Assembly: GCA_028641055.1 (NCBI GenBank)
Contig: CM054060.1
Span: 236,682,833-236,746,832, forward strand
DNA: 64,000 bases
Direction of reading: 5' to 3'
Origin: Alopecurus myosuroides
Taxonomy: Eukaryota; Streptophyta; Magnoliopsida; Poales; Poaceae
Shown: positions 45,788-57,490 of the stretch, piece by piece
Layout: each line of letters opens with the position of its first letter
How positions within the stretch are numbered: the first letter of the stretch is position 1
Notes under the pieces: generated by a model
What the model was told of the DNA's origin: nothing
Database searches by the model: none
Seen by the model: the letters and a program-made list of their open reading frames with translations, nothing else
Translations under genes and position numbers: made by a program

Positions 45788-46101
45788 TGCATGAGAAACT
45801 TCTTGACTTGGTTTTTCTTTGCAGCTGGTTTTTCGCATGACTTATTCTAGTGTGTACAACCCTGGTGAGTTCAGGGTCATAGTAACCCATTTTGCCGGGT
45901 TATAACATGCTTGACTCAACCAGGTTTAAACATCTAGGTCATAAAAGTGCGTGTAACCACTGACCTGCAGGCAAGTATATATTTTGGCTTATGCCAGATT
46001 CTTGAGATATAGACTATGCTCTAGCATCAGCCCCCAAGTAATCATATAGAAAAAATGTTGTGACATTCTGTTATAATAATATGAAAACAAATCTCAAAAA
46101 C
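45788..46101 (-). other. Tat-D spacer after integrase
   Basis: Non-coding continuation of Tat-D between Copia-B and the integrase end. Together with 37110-37306 it corresponds to the spacer 12530-13588 of Tat-1, but is shorter. Confidence 0.5.
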
Positions 46102-47418
46102 TCAGATGTTGCTAACTCTGCTTCTCATTTCCAAAATAACATAGTGACTACAATGATCATATGTATAATATGGCCTCAGCTGGGCTATGTTCCATGGCCT
46201 TCCAGTTTCTTCCTCAGATGTCCGTGATTTATTGGCATCACGCATATCAATGAGGTAATAGGATCCATTATGTACTTTTTTATTATGTAGTTTTTTACTT
46301 ACCACAAATGGTCCTTCCCATGGAGGACTTAGCTTGTGCATCCCGTTCTTTTTCTGAATCAGGCGTAAAACCAAATCCCCTTCCTGGAAGCTTCGAGTCT
46401 TAACCCTGCGGCTATGATAGCGATGCAGGTCCTACTGATATATAGCTGACCTGGATGCTGCGAGGTCACGTGCTTCCTCTAAAGCATCTAGCGAGTCTTG
46501 ACGAGCTATCTCATTCTAGGTTTCCACATAAGCAGTCACTCGTGGTGAATCTTGACAAATATCACTTGGTAAAACTGCCTCTGCTCCATAGACCAGAAAG
46601 AAAGGTGTATAACCTGTTGACCTATTAGGGGTAGTTCTTATACTCCATAAAACAGCAGGCAGCTCTTCAACCCAACAGCCAGCAATTTTCTCCAATGGAA
46701 CCTGAAGTCTCGGTTTGATACCTTTAAGTAATTCCTAGTTAGCCCGCTCTGCTTGTCCGTTAGACTGTAGATGTGCCACTGAAGTAAGGACTAGCCGTAT
46801 ATGGTTTTGTTCACAAAACTTTTGCATTGCCCCTTCTGACAAATTTGTCCCATTATCTGTTATAATACTATGTGGGTTGCCAATTCTGAAAATCAGCTTT
46901 TTTAAGAACTTGAGTGTTGTAACCGCGTCGCATTTACTGATTGGTTCTGCTTCTAAACACTTTGTGAACTTGTCAACTGCCACCAGTAAAAGAGTCTTTT
47001 TATCAGTTGACCTTTTGAAAGGTCCTACCATGTCAAGTCCCCAAACTTCAAAAGGCCAGGTTATGGGAATCATGCATAAATCCTGAGCTGGCGCGTGATC
47101 CTGCCTTGCATATCTTTGACATCCTTCACACGTTCTAATTGTATGTTCTGCATGAGCATTCACGGTTAACCAGAAAAATCCATGTCTAAAAGCTTTATTG
47201 ACCAAAGATCTAGAGCTTGCATGGTGGCCGCAATCTCCTGGATGGATTTCTCTTAAAATTTGACATCCTTCTTCCGGAGAGACACACCTCTGAAAAATTC
47301 CAGCCGCACTTCGTTTGTGTAACTCACCTTTGATAATTGTATATGACTTGGATCTTCTTGTAACTTGGCGATCGGTAACCTTGTCCCGCGGGAGCTCGCC
47401 TCTCATAAGGTATGCCAA
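46102..47418 (-). pseudogene. Tat-D integrase
   Basis: Minus-strand reading with an HHCC zinc region (CGHHASSRS, CEGCQRYA), the core with Asp in WGLDMVGPF, Asp in ITDNGTN and Glu in GQAERAN, then stops (for example TAG at about 46737) and a C-terminal part ending HKLSPPWEGPF and PWNIAQLRPYYT. The catalytic residues survive; the stops in 46375-46735 break it. Closest relative in the window is Tat-1 11306-12529. Confidence 0.8.
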
Positions 47419-47857
47419 GTATGGCTCAGTCCACTCTGGGATTATATGCAGGGAAGCTACTAATTCTGAATCTAGATTTGGATTTGCTAGGTCTTCTTCT
47501 GTTGGGATTTTAACACATGGGCTATGAATTTCATCCAGAAAAATATTTGGTGGAACTTGCTTTTTCTGGGAACCTAGACGAGCAAGTGCATCAGCTGCTT
47601 CATTGAGACGTCGATCGATATGATCAACCTGATATCCTTAAAAATTTCCAGCCAGCTAGGTAACTGCCCGTCTATATGCTGCCATAACTGGGTCTTTAGA
47701 ATCCCAAGTTCCTGTAACTTGTTGAGAAACAAGATCGGAATCACCCAGACGTCGAATCCGGTTTATGCTCATTTCTTTTGCAATCAGAAGCCCATGGAGC
47801 AAGGCTTCATACTCTGCTGCATTATTAGTGCATCTCAATGAAATTTGCAAGACATAG
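47419..47857 (-). pseudogene. Tat-D RNase H remnant and linker
   Basis: The minus frame from 47865 to 47656 reads YVLQISLRCTNNAAEYEALLHGL, the second half of RNase H, then degrades with frameshifts into the linker before integrase (patches matching LGSR and PPNVFLDE of Tat-1). The upstream half is lost at the junction with the tandem LTR array (47858). Confidence 0.75.
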
Positions 47858-50800
47858 TGTAACACCCGGGGTTTTCCCCAATTAGTTTTGCTTGTTTTCT
47901 TTTTTTTGCATCATCATGGCACCCTTGCATTGCATTATTTTTGAACTCTCAAAAATGTTTCCTATCAACCTATCCCAAATTTAAAATTTTAGAATGGCTT
48001 GTGAAACTATTTTTCAAAATGTTTATGCGACTTTATAAATAGACAAATATTTTTATTAACAAATTATGTTGTCATGTTAAAAACCCACTCTTATTCTACC
48101 TTTGCTATTTTCATAATATAATTGGCAACAACTAAAAACGAGCAAATAAAAGTAGCAACTAAAAGAAGAAAAGAAAAAAGAAGAAGAAAGGGGGAGGCAG
48201 ACCAGGCCAGCCGAATGGGCCGGCCCGGTCCACCTACAACCCCTGCCAGCCCACCTCCCTTGCCTTCCTCCTCCGTACAGAGCACACGGACGTGCGTGAT
48301 CCCCTCACATGTCGCTTTCCTCCAAGAAGAGCACCACCACGCCACCTGCTCCCCTCCTCCATAAAGCACTCCTTCCCCTCCTCAAACCCTAGCCCGTTCT
48401 CCTTCCTCCCTCGGCGCCGCCGTTTTCCCCTCCCTTTCTCTTCTTCCTCTGCCCCAAATCCTTCTCTGAATTTTTTGTCTGAACCAGAGCACCTCCGTGG
48501 CCGGACCTTGCAGTCCATGGCGCCGCCGTCCTGCTCGCTGTTGGGCTGCGCAAGCTCCGGGAATGGAACCAGGAGGGTTCCATCTCCACCTTTGCCGAAG
48601 GAACCACGGCCGGAGGACGACTACACCGACGGCGCCATGGCCGGTTTCCTCGTCGTCGTACATCTCCGGTCCGCGAGCGTCCTCGACGGATTCCATGGCT
48701 CCGGTCCTCTCCAATCTTCCTCGACCCCTTCCGACCCCGGGTACAACGTCTCAAAGGTGAGCCGCACCTCCCTAACCCATCTCCCCTCTCCCCATGTTGC
48801 TCTGGACGTCCGCCTTCGAGCGGCGTCGTGGTCGTCTGCCTGTCCGTCGAAGTTCAGATACTGAACTTGTTCAGTTAACCGCGCCGTAGAACCTCAAAAG
48901 GGGCTGAAGCCCATATCCTATCACAACCCGAGCACTAGCCCAGTGGCTAGGACCCCCGCGCGCGCTCGAGAGACCCGAGCTCGAATCCCCCCGTGCGCGG
49001 ATTAAGCCCCCCTTTTTCTGCTTTGCCACGCGCGCACGCGGGCCCTACCTGTCATAGGCTCTGGAGGCCACGTTGGCTCTGCCCCGCTCCCAGTCAGCTG
49101 CCGCGTGGCCACGGCCCCATCTGTCAGCCGCTTTGGCTGGCTCTGTCACGGTGAAAGTCGTCCCAGATCCAGATCTGGATCTAAAGTTTTGCACCGAGGC
49201 CCCTGGCCTTTTCCATTTTGCACCGGAGTCCTTCCACCATCTGTTTTCATCATGCACAGGCCCCTGCTTTTCCAGAAATCACCCTACACATTCAAATGCA
49301 CATAACTAATTCATTTTAACTCCAATTTTGAAAAGTAAAATATGTTTTCCAATCAAAATTCTCTGTACTTTTCAAATATACAATTTGTTTACTGTTTTTC
49401 CTAATTAAAAGTGGTGCAATAATTCAATGCTTTAATTAAACCTTTTAAATTGCAAAAATTCATAATTAAATATTTAAAATTCCAAATTTGGCAAATGAGA
49501 TATCACATTGAAGCTAATGTTGTATACATTCTGTTTTCATCATCCACCATGCCATTTAATCACTTCAACCTAATGGTTGCTTGTAATTCACTTAAATAAC
49601 TATGCATGCACCTGGGATTTTCCAAATGCAACCTTATCTTTGCATTTGGGCCCATTTAAAATGTTTCATCATGTCTTGTATTTATTTTGATGCACCCTTT
49701 AACTTGTCATGCATATAAAATAGGATCATGCTGGATCTTTTGCCGTAGTAGTAATTGTTGCACCCGGTGTTTGTTCTAGTTCGTTGCTTCTTCGCGGATA
49801 GGACGTTGAGATGATGTGAGCAACGACAAGTTCTGCGGATGTACCTCTACTTGCTGGATCTCAGGCAAGTATACTCACTTGCTACCTATGGCTGCCTTTC
49901 ATCACTTGTTACCGATTCTTTCCGTTGTCTTTATGCTAGCCTAGTATTTTCGATGCTTGTGTCTCGATCCTATCATATGTTTACCTTGCAACCATGATAT
50001 AGCCTTCCTTCCACTTCCTATTAACTACTGTTTGTTTACCTTGTTGGCCCTCGTGTCGTAGTTGAATGCTTAGATTTGTTTGTGCTCTAGTCTTGTTGTC
50101 CTTTGTCGTATCCCCTGTTTAGTTGATAGTTGGGTTTCAATTTAATCAACAACATGTTAATGTCTGGGGTAATAATAATTTGATGATAAGGCACCGGCAG
50201 GAGGCCCGGCGTGGTTTTGGAGCCTGCTAGTGTCGAACTTAGGAAAAGAGTCTTGTCCATTGATCCATGATGAGCGCGCTAACCGCATCCGGGAGGTAGT
50301 ATGGGACCCCCCCTCGACTTAGACCTGATTTGCAGCTTGTCCGAAGAGCCACACTTAGTTCGGGTGTTCCATTTGCTCATATGCATGAATGGGTGGGCCC
50401 CCCATGGTTACTGTTGATGATGATGATGATGATGCATATAGGGCGAGGCCTGTGGTGCCCAGGGGTGTGGTTTTCACCCTTGCGCTTAGGTTAGGTCGGA
50501 CTGGCCGGGACCTTATAGCTCCGTGGCTCCTAGGATGGGTTGTAGAGACGGTTTGGGTCGTGTCGAGACAACCTGAGTTTTAGTTGGTGGCTTGAGTGTG
50601 TACGGGTACTGTAGCGCACCCTGCAGGGATGAATCTTCTCGAGAAGCCGTGTTGTCCGCGGTTATGTGGCGACTTGGTGAAAGTGCTGGCTAACAAGTAC
50701 TCAGACAACTTACACCTAATGATAATAACTTGACTAGTAATATAGTATTACCTTCACCATAAAAATGAATGTCACCTTAATCAACAGTGTGAGTTTCCTT

Positions 50801-51443
50801 GGGTTGCTTCCTTAGTAGGGGGTAACACTGGATGGGTATTGTTTGGCGAGTAGTTGTAGTTGGTTCTGATACGCTCTCTTATCCCTTTCTATTAGTCGGA
50901 AGTTATAGCGCGTCTCTTTAGTTGTTAGTGCTGCCTGTTGCCGCTTCTTTGCAATAATCCCTTCCTTCCGTTGTACCCAAATATTTGTATCTTGTGATGA
51001 TTGGTTACGCTGGTATCTTGTGAGTATGGTTTATCCACTTGCCAGTACTTAATAGTACTGACCCACGAATCCATTTCGTGGCTGCATATTCCACATTGCA
51101 GTCAACAGGTTTGAAGTCTGACGACGTTAGCTTGGGAATCCCTCCGGCTTGGCCTGGGCAGGGATTGGACGCCATCGGTTATCTTCAGGACTCTTAGTCC
51201 AATTTGTATCTTGTCCGTAGTCGGACACTATGTTGTTTCTTCCGCTGTTATTTGGATCTTTGTATTGTATCAGTTGTATCCTTGACTCGTTTGTGTCGTC
51301 TTGTATATACCTCCTCTGTTGTTGTTGTGGATTATTCGTGAACTGTTGTAATGTTATCACAAGTGGCAACCTGAAATCGGTTATTATGCGGATTTGGGTG
51401 GAAATGCCGAAATCTGCATAGTGCCCGATCCCGGGGCGTCACA
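47858..51443 (+). repeat. Tandem array LTR 1
   Basis: 3586 bp. AT-rich start, GC-rich middle (48180-49250), AT-rich stretch, then a mixed 3' part with a GAT microsatellite near 50415-50435. Contains tRNA-like boxes at 48936-48988. Confidence 0.85.
48936..48988 (+). promoter_or_regulatory. tRNA-like A and B boxes (possible SINE relic), LTR 1
   Basis: TAGCCCAGTGGCTAG (48936-48950) resembles a Pol III A box and GAGCTCGAATCC (48977-48988) a B box, 27 bp apart, with a T run at about 49013. The intervening bases do not fold as a tRNA, so it is at best a tRNA-derived SINE head. The same is found in LTR 2. Confidence 0.4.
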
Positions 51444-51962
51444 AATGGTATCAGAGCATGGTTCCGATTCCCATTTGTTGTTTTGATACGAATGGTTATC
51501 TAAGCAACGGGTCCGCAAAGCCTGTAGGATAACCTCGCTAACGGTCGTTGTTTCTAGAGTGTCAAAAACTATTTCTGCTAAACTATTTTGGAAACATCTC
51601 AATAGGATTCTTGTTTTCTCCTTATCTCTATTCTATTTCTCCTCTCATCTTATTTGTTTTGGAGGCTCTCTTCCTCTCAATCTTTCAAAGTTTTAGGATC
51701 CTACGTGGGTGGACGTTTTCTGAGCCTTTAACCTAATAGGTTCGATCATCGGAAGATTCCTGGTGGAAGAGCATCGTCATCAATCCGAGCAAGAATCCCT
51801 TGTTAGTGGTGTCGAGTAACTTTTGTTAGTGGTGTCGAGAAGAAGAGATCCGCCCACTGACCCGGGAAATCAACCGCAGCACGAAGACTCCGTAGTTGAC
51901 ACCTCTCTTCCCCTTGCCTTGGGTGGATTGCGAGGGCGCAATCCCTTGTTAGTGGTGTCGGC
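51444..51962 (+). other. Tandem array internal piece 1
   Basis: 519 bp. Primer site TGGTATCAGAGCATGG at 51446-51461, then non-coding text; the motif TTGTTAGTGGTGTCG occurs three times in the last 170 bp. No purine tract lies before LTR 2 (…GGTGTCGGC|TGTAAC). Confidence 0.75.
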
Positions 51963-54900
51963 TGTAACACCCGGGGTTTTCCCCAATTAGTTTTGCTTGT
52001 TTTTTTTTTGCATCATCATGGCATCCTTGCATTGCATTTTTTTTGAACTCTCAAAAATGTTTCCTATCAACCTATCCCAAATTTAAAATTTTAGAATGGC
52101 TTGTGAAACTATTTTTCAAAATGTTTATGTGACTTTATAAATAGACAAATATTTTTATTAACAAATTATGTTGTCATGTTAAAAACCCACTCTTATTCTA
52201 CCTTTGCTATTTTCATAATATAATTGGCAACAACTAAAAACGAGCAAATAAAAGTAGCAACTAAAAGAAGAAAAGAAAAAAAGAAGAAAAAGGGGGAGGC
52301 AGACCAGGCCAGCCCGGTCCACCTACAACCCCTGCCAGCCCACCTCCCTTGCCTTCCTCCTCCGTACAGAGCACACGTACGTGCGTGATCCCCTCACCTG
52401 TCGCTTTCCTCCAAGAAGAGCACCACCACGCCACCTGCTCCCCTCCTCCATAAAGCACGCCTTCCCCTCCTCAAACCCTAGCCCGTTCTCCTTCCTCCCT
52501 CGGCGCCGCCGTTTTCCCCTCCCTTTCTCTTCTTCCTCTGCCCCAAATCCTTCTCTGAATTTTTTGTCTGAACCAGAGCACCTCCGTGGCCGGACCTTGC
52601 AGTCCATGGCGCCGCCGTCCTGCTTGCTGTTGGGCTGCGCAAGCTCCGGGAATGGAACCAGGAGGGTTCCATCTCCACCTTTGCCGAAGGAACCACGGCC
52701 GGAGGACGACTACACCGACGGCGCCATGGCCGGTTTCCTCGTCGTCGTACATCTCCGGTCCGCGAGCGTCCTCGACGGATTCCATGGCTCCGGTCCTCTC
52801 CAATCTTCCTCGACCCCTTCCGACCCCGGGTACAACGTCTCAAAGGTGAGCCGCACCTCCCTAAACACTCTCCCCTCTCCCCATGTTGCTCTGGACGTCC
52901 GCCTTTGAGCGGCGTCGTGGTCATCTGCCTATCCGTTGAAGTTCAGATACTGAACTTGTTCAGTTAACCGCGCCGTAGAACCTCAAAAGGGGCTGAAGCC
53001 CATATCCTATCACAACCCGAGCACTAGCCCAGTGGCTAGGACCCCGCGCGCGCGCTCGAGAGACCCGAGCTCGAATCCCCCCGTGCGCGGATTAAGCCCC
53101 CCTTTTTCTGCTTTGCCACGCGCGCACGCGGGCCCCACCTGTCATAGGCTCTGGAGGCCACGTTGGCTCTGCCCCGCTCCCAGTCAGCTGCCGCGTGGCC
53201 ACGGCCCCATCTGTCAGCCGCTTTGGCTGGCTCTGTCACGGTGAAAGTCGTCCCAGATCCAGATCTGGATCTGAACTTTTGCACCGAGGCCCCTGGCCTT
53301 TTCCATTTTGCACCGGAGTCCTTCCACCATTTGTTTTCATCATGCACAGGCCCCTGCTTTTCCAGAAATCACCCTACACATTCAAATGCACATAACTAAT
53401 TCATTTTAACTCCAATTTTGAAAAGTAAAATATGTTTTCCAATCAAAATTATCTGTACTTTTCAAATATACAATTTGTTTACTGTTTTTCCTAATTAAAA
53501 GTGGTGCAATAATTCAATGCTTTAATTAAACCTTTTAAATTGCAAAAATTCATAATTAAATATTTAAAATTCCAAATTTGGCAAATGAGATATCACATTG
53601 AAGCTAATGTTGTATACATTCTGTTTTCATCATCCACCATGCCATTTAATCACTTCAACCTAATGTTTGCGTGTAATTCACTTAAAATAACTATGCATGC
53701 ACCTGGGATTTTCCAAATGCAACCTTATCTTTGCATTTGGGCCCATTTAAAATGTTTCATCATGTCTTGTATTTATTTTGATGCACCCTTTAACTTGTCA
53801 TGCATATAAAATAGGATCATGCTGGATCTTTTGCCGTAGTAGTAATTGTTGCACCCGGTGTTTGTTCTAGTTCGTTGCTTCTTCGCGGATAGGACGTTGA
53901 GATGATGTGAGCAACGACAAGTTCTGCGGATGTACCTCTACTTGCTGGATCTCAGGCAAGTATACTCACTTGCTACCTATGGCTGCCTTTCATCACTTGT
54001 TACCGATTCTTTCCGTTGTCTTTATGCTAGCCTAGTATTTTCGATGCTTGTGTCTCGATCCTATCATATGTTTACCTTGCAGCCATGATATAGATTTCCT
54101 TCCACTTCCTATTAACTACTGTTTGTTTACCTTGTTGGCCCTCGTGTCGTAGTTGAATGCTTAGATTTGTTTGTGCTCTAGTCTTGTTGTCCTTTGTCGT
54201 ATCCCCTGTTTAGTTGATAGTTGGGTTTCAATTTAATCAACAACATGTTAATGTCTGGGGTAATAATAATTTGATGATAAGGCACCGGCAGGAGGCCCGG
54301 CGTGGTTTTGGAGCCTGCTAGTGTCGAACTTAGGAAAATAGTCTTGTCCATTGATCCATGATGAGCGCGCTAACCGCATCCGGGAGGTAGTATGGGACCC
54401 CCCTCGACTTAGACCTGATTTGCAGCTTGTCCGAAGAGCCACACTTAGTTCGGGTGTTCCATTTGCTCATATGCATGAATGGGTGGGCCCCCATGGTTAC
54501 TGTTGATGATGATGATGATGCATATAGGGCGAGGCCTGTGGTGCCCGGGGTGTGGTTTTCACCCTTGCGCTTAGGTTAGGTCGGACTGGCCGGGACCTTA
54601 TAGCTCCGTGGCTCCTAGGATGGGTTGTAGAGACAGTTTGGGTCGTGTCGAGCCAACCTGAGTTTTAGTTGGTGGCTTGAGTGTGTACGGGTACTGTAGC
54701 GCACCCTGCAGGGATGAATCTTCTCGAGAAGCCATGTTGTCCGCGGTTATGTGGCGACTTGGTGAAAGTGCTGGCTAACAAGTACTCAGACAACTTACAC
54801 CTAATGATAATAACTTGACTAGTAATATAGTATTACCTTCACCATAAAAATGAATGTCACCTTAATCAATAGTGTGAGTTTCCTTGGGTTGCTTCCTTAG

Positions 54901-55529
54901 TAGGGGGTAACACTGGATGGGTATTGTTGGGTGAGTAGTTGTAGTTGGTTCTGATACGCTCTCTTATCCCTTTCTATTAGTCGGAAGTTGTAGCGCGTCT
55001 CTTTAGTTCTTAGTGCTTTCTGCTGCCGCTTCTTTGCAATAATCCCTTCCTTCCGTTGTACCCAAAGTATTTGTATCTTGTGATGATTGGTTACGATGGT
55101 ATCTTGTGAGTATGGTTTATCCACTTGCCAGTACTTAATAGTACTGACCCACGAATCCATTTTGTGGCTGCATATTCCACATTGCAGTCAACGGGTTTGA
55201 AGTCTGACGACGTTAGCTTGGGAATCCCTCCGGCTTGGCCTGGGCAGGGATTGGATGCCATCGGTTATCTTCAGGACTCTTAGTCCAATTTGTATCTTGT
55301 CCGTAGTCGGACACTATGTTGTTTCTTCCGCTGTTATTTGGATCTTTGTATTGTATCAGTTGTATCCTTGACTCGTTTGAGTCGTCTTGTATATACCTCC
55401 TCTGTTGTTGTTGTGGATTATTCGTGAACTGTTGTAATGTTATCACAAGTGGCAACCTGAAATCGGTTATTATGCGAATTTGGGTGGAAATGCCGAAATC
55501 TGCATAGTGCCCGATCCCGGGGCGTCACA
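51963..55529 (+). repeat. Tandem array LTR 2
   Basis: 3567 bp, same ends as LTR 1. Shorter mainly through loss of CGAATGGGCCGG near 52313 and a shorter GAT repeat near 54505. Confidence 0.85.
53025..53078 (+). promoter_or_regulatory. tRNA-like A and B boxes, LTR 2
   Basis: Same A box (53025-53039) and B box (53067-53078) as in LTR 1. Confidence 0.4.
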
Positions 55530-56048
55530 AATGGTATCAGAGCATGGTTCCGATTCCCATTTGTTGTTTCGATACGAATGGTTATCGAAGCAACGGGTCC
55601 GCAAAGCCTGTAGGATAACCTCGCTAACGGTCGTTGTTTCTAGAGTGTCAAAAACTATTTCTGCTAAACTATTTTGGAAACATCTCAATAGGATTCTTGT
55701 TTTCTCCTTATCTCTATTCTATTTCTCCTCTCATCTTATTTGTTTTGGAGGCTCTCTTCCTCTCAATCTTTCAAAGTTTTAGGATCCTACGTGGGTGGAC
55801 ATTTTCTGAGCCTTTAACCTAATAGGTTCGATCATCGGAAGATTCCTGGTGGAAGAACATCGTCATCAATCCGAGCAAGAATCCCTTGTTAGTGGTGTCG
55901 AGTAACTTTTGTTAGTGGTGTCGAGAAGAAGAGATCCGCCCACTGACCCGGGAAATCAACCGCAGCACGAAGACTCCGTAGTTGACACATCTCTTTCCCT
56001 TGCCTTGGGTGGATTGCGAGGGCGCAATCCCTTGTTAGTGGTGTCGGC
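55530..56048 (+). other. Tandem array internal piece 2
   Basis: 519 bp, the same length as piece 1 and nearly identical, with the same junction to the next LTR. Confidence 0.75.
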
Positions 56049-56396
56049 TGTAACACCCGGGGTTTTCCCCAATTAGTTTTGCTTGTTTTCTTTTTTTTTG
56101 CATCATCATGGCATCCTTGCATTGCATTTTTTTTGAACTCTCAAAAATGTTTCCTATCAACCTATCCCAAATTTAAAATTTTAGAATGGCTTGTGAAACT
56201 ATTTTTCAAAATGTTTATGTGACTTTATAAATAGACAAATATTTTTATTAACAAATTATGTTGTCATGTTAAAAACCCACTCTTATTCTACCTTTGCTAT
56301 TTTCATAATATAATTGGCAACAACTAAAAACGAGCAAATAAAAGTAGCAACTAAAAGAAGAAGAAAAAAAAGGGGGAGGCAGACCAGGCCAGCCGA
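56049..56396 (+). repeat. Tandem array LTR 3, truncated
   Basis: The first 348 bp of the LTR, ending in GGCCAGCCGA, a point where it agrees with LTR 1 rather than LTR 2; RT sequence of Tat-D follows at once. Confidence 0.85.
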
Positions 56397-56801
56397 GTAG
56401 GCATCCAGGAAACATAGCAATTCACAACCAGCCATAGAGTCTATAATCTAATCGATACGGGGTGACGCGAACGGGTCTTTAGGACATGCTTTGTTCAAAT
56501 CTGTGTAGTCTATGCACATTCTCTAGGTTCTGTTTTTCTTGAGAACGAGAACTGGATTGGCTAACCACTTTTGATGGAATACTTCTACTATGAACCCCGC
56601 TGCAAGTAACCTAGCAATCTCTTCTCCAATTGCTTTCCTTCTCTCATCATTGAAACGACGGAGTAACTGACGAATATGTTTCAGATTAGGATCCACATTT
56701 AAACTGTGCTCAGCAAGTTCCCTTGGGACACCTGGCATGTTGGAAGATTTCCATGCGAAGATATCCCAATTCTCACGGAGGAACTTGATGATCGTGCTTT
56801 C
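56397..56801 (-). pseudogene. Tat-D reverse transcriptase, N-terminal part
   Basis: Minus frame 56738-56523 reads MPGVPRELAEHSLNVDP and LANPVLVLKK, followed after a stop by RMCIDYTDLNKACPKDPF and CFLDA, where it is cut by the array. The catalytic YVDD part is absent. Equivalent to Tat-C 63498-63900. Confidence 0.8.
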
Positions 56802-57490
56802 CTATTTTTCTGTCATGTGAGCCTCCACGCTGAACTTCTTAGATGAGTCCCCGGGAGTAAAGTCCACCATCTTGGTATCTTGAGCAGACTTAAATTTTAA
56901 CTTAGACTCAGCTGATGACTTTTTGAGCGAGGTCATGTCTTCTGGATCAACTTGCAGTTTATACAATTTCAGCTCCTCTTCTGGACAAGCAGTCTCTGCG
57001 TAGGTTGCATCACCTTCCTCACATTCCAAGGCTATGTCTCTGTCACCATTGATAGTAATATTTCCATTGGGACCTGGAATCTTCAGCTTGAGGTAAACAT
57101 AGCAAGGTCTGGCCATAAATTTGGCATAAGCTGGCCGTCCGAACAGAGCATGGTATGGACTTTTGAACTTGACCACTTCAAATGCTAACATCTCTGTCCT
57201 GTAATTTTCAAATACTCCAAAAGCAACTTCAAGGAATATTTTTCTGATAGTTGTGCAGACTTACCAGGTACAATCCCATGAAACACAGTTGATGATGACT
57301 GAAGTTGTTTCTCTTGCAGGTTCATCCTTTTGAACATGTTGTAGTAAAGTTTGTTTATATAGATTCCTCCATCCATCAATACTTTGTCTAACTTATATCC
57401 TTCAACTTGTGGAGCCACGACCAGAGCCACTCCTGGATTATCAACTCGCGGAAGATGATCAACCCGACTCCAGGTTATGGGTTGTTCTGA
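56802..57490 (-). pseudogene. Tat-D protease region
   Basis: Reads VLMDGGIYINKLYY at the protease active site (DGG kept; the SS after it is changed to IY), then after a frame break near 57190 HALFGRPAYAKFMARPCYVYLKL. Tat-C has DGGSS here. A stop (RWLN-TGA) precedes it at 57491. Confidence 0.8.

Larger units (their letters stand above)
47858..56396 (+). mobile_element. Tandem LTR array: LTR-internal-LTR-internal-partial LTR
   Basis: Two complete units of 4105 and 4086 bp and 348 bp of a third, all head to tail. Each unit is a 3.57-3.59-kb LTR (TGTAACACCCGGGG to GGCGTCACA) and a 519-bp internal piece that begins with a tRNA-Met-type primer site. There are no protein domains, so it is non-autonomous (LARD-like) or a tandem duplication. 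The left edge is the exact LTR start after CATAG in Tat-D RNase H; the right edge is ragged inside Tat-D RT. Units differ by roughly one to two percent and small indels. Open frames such as 48292-48864 recur in both units and are not genes. Confidence 0.85.

Noticed and set aside
48292..48864. 190-codon Pro/Ser-rich frame, repeated at 52381-52908
   Set aside because: It is part of the tandem-array LTR, overlaps frames on the other strand and has no domain; a duplicated gene is unlikely.
48936..49015. Possible tRNA gene
   Set aside because: A- and B-box-like motifs are present but no cloverleaf or anticodon arm can be drawn; kept only as a SINE-like relic.
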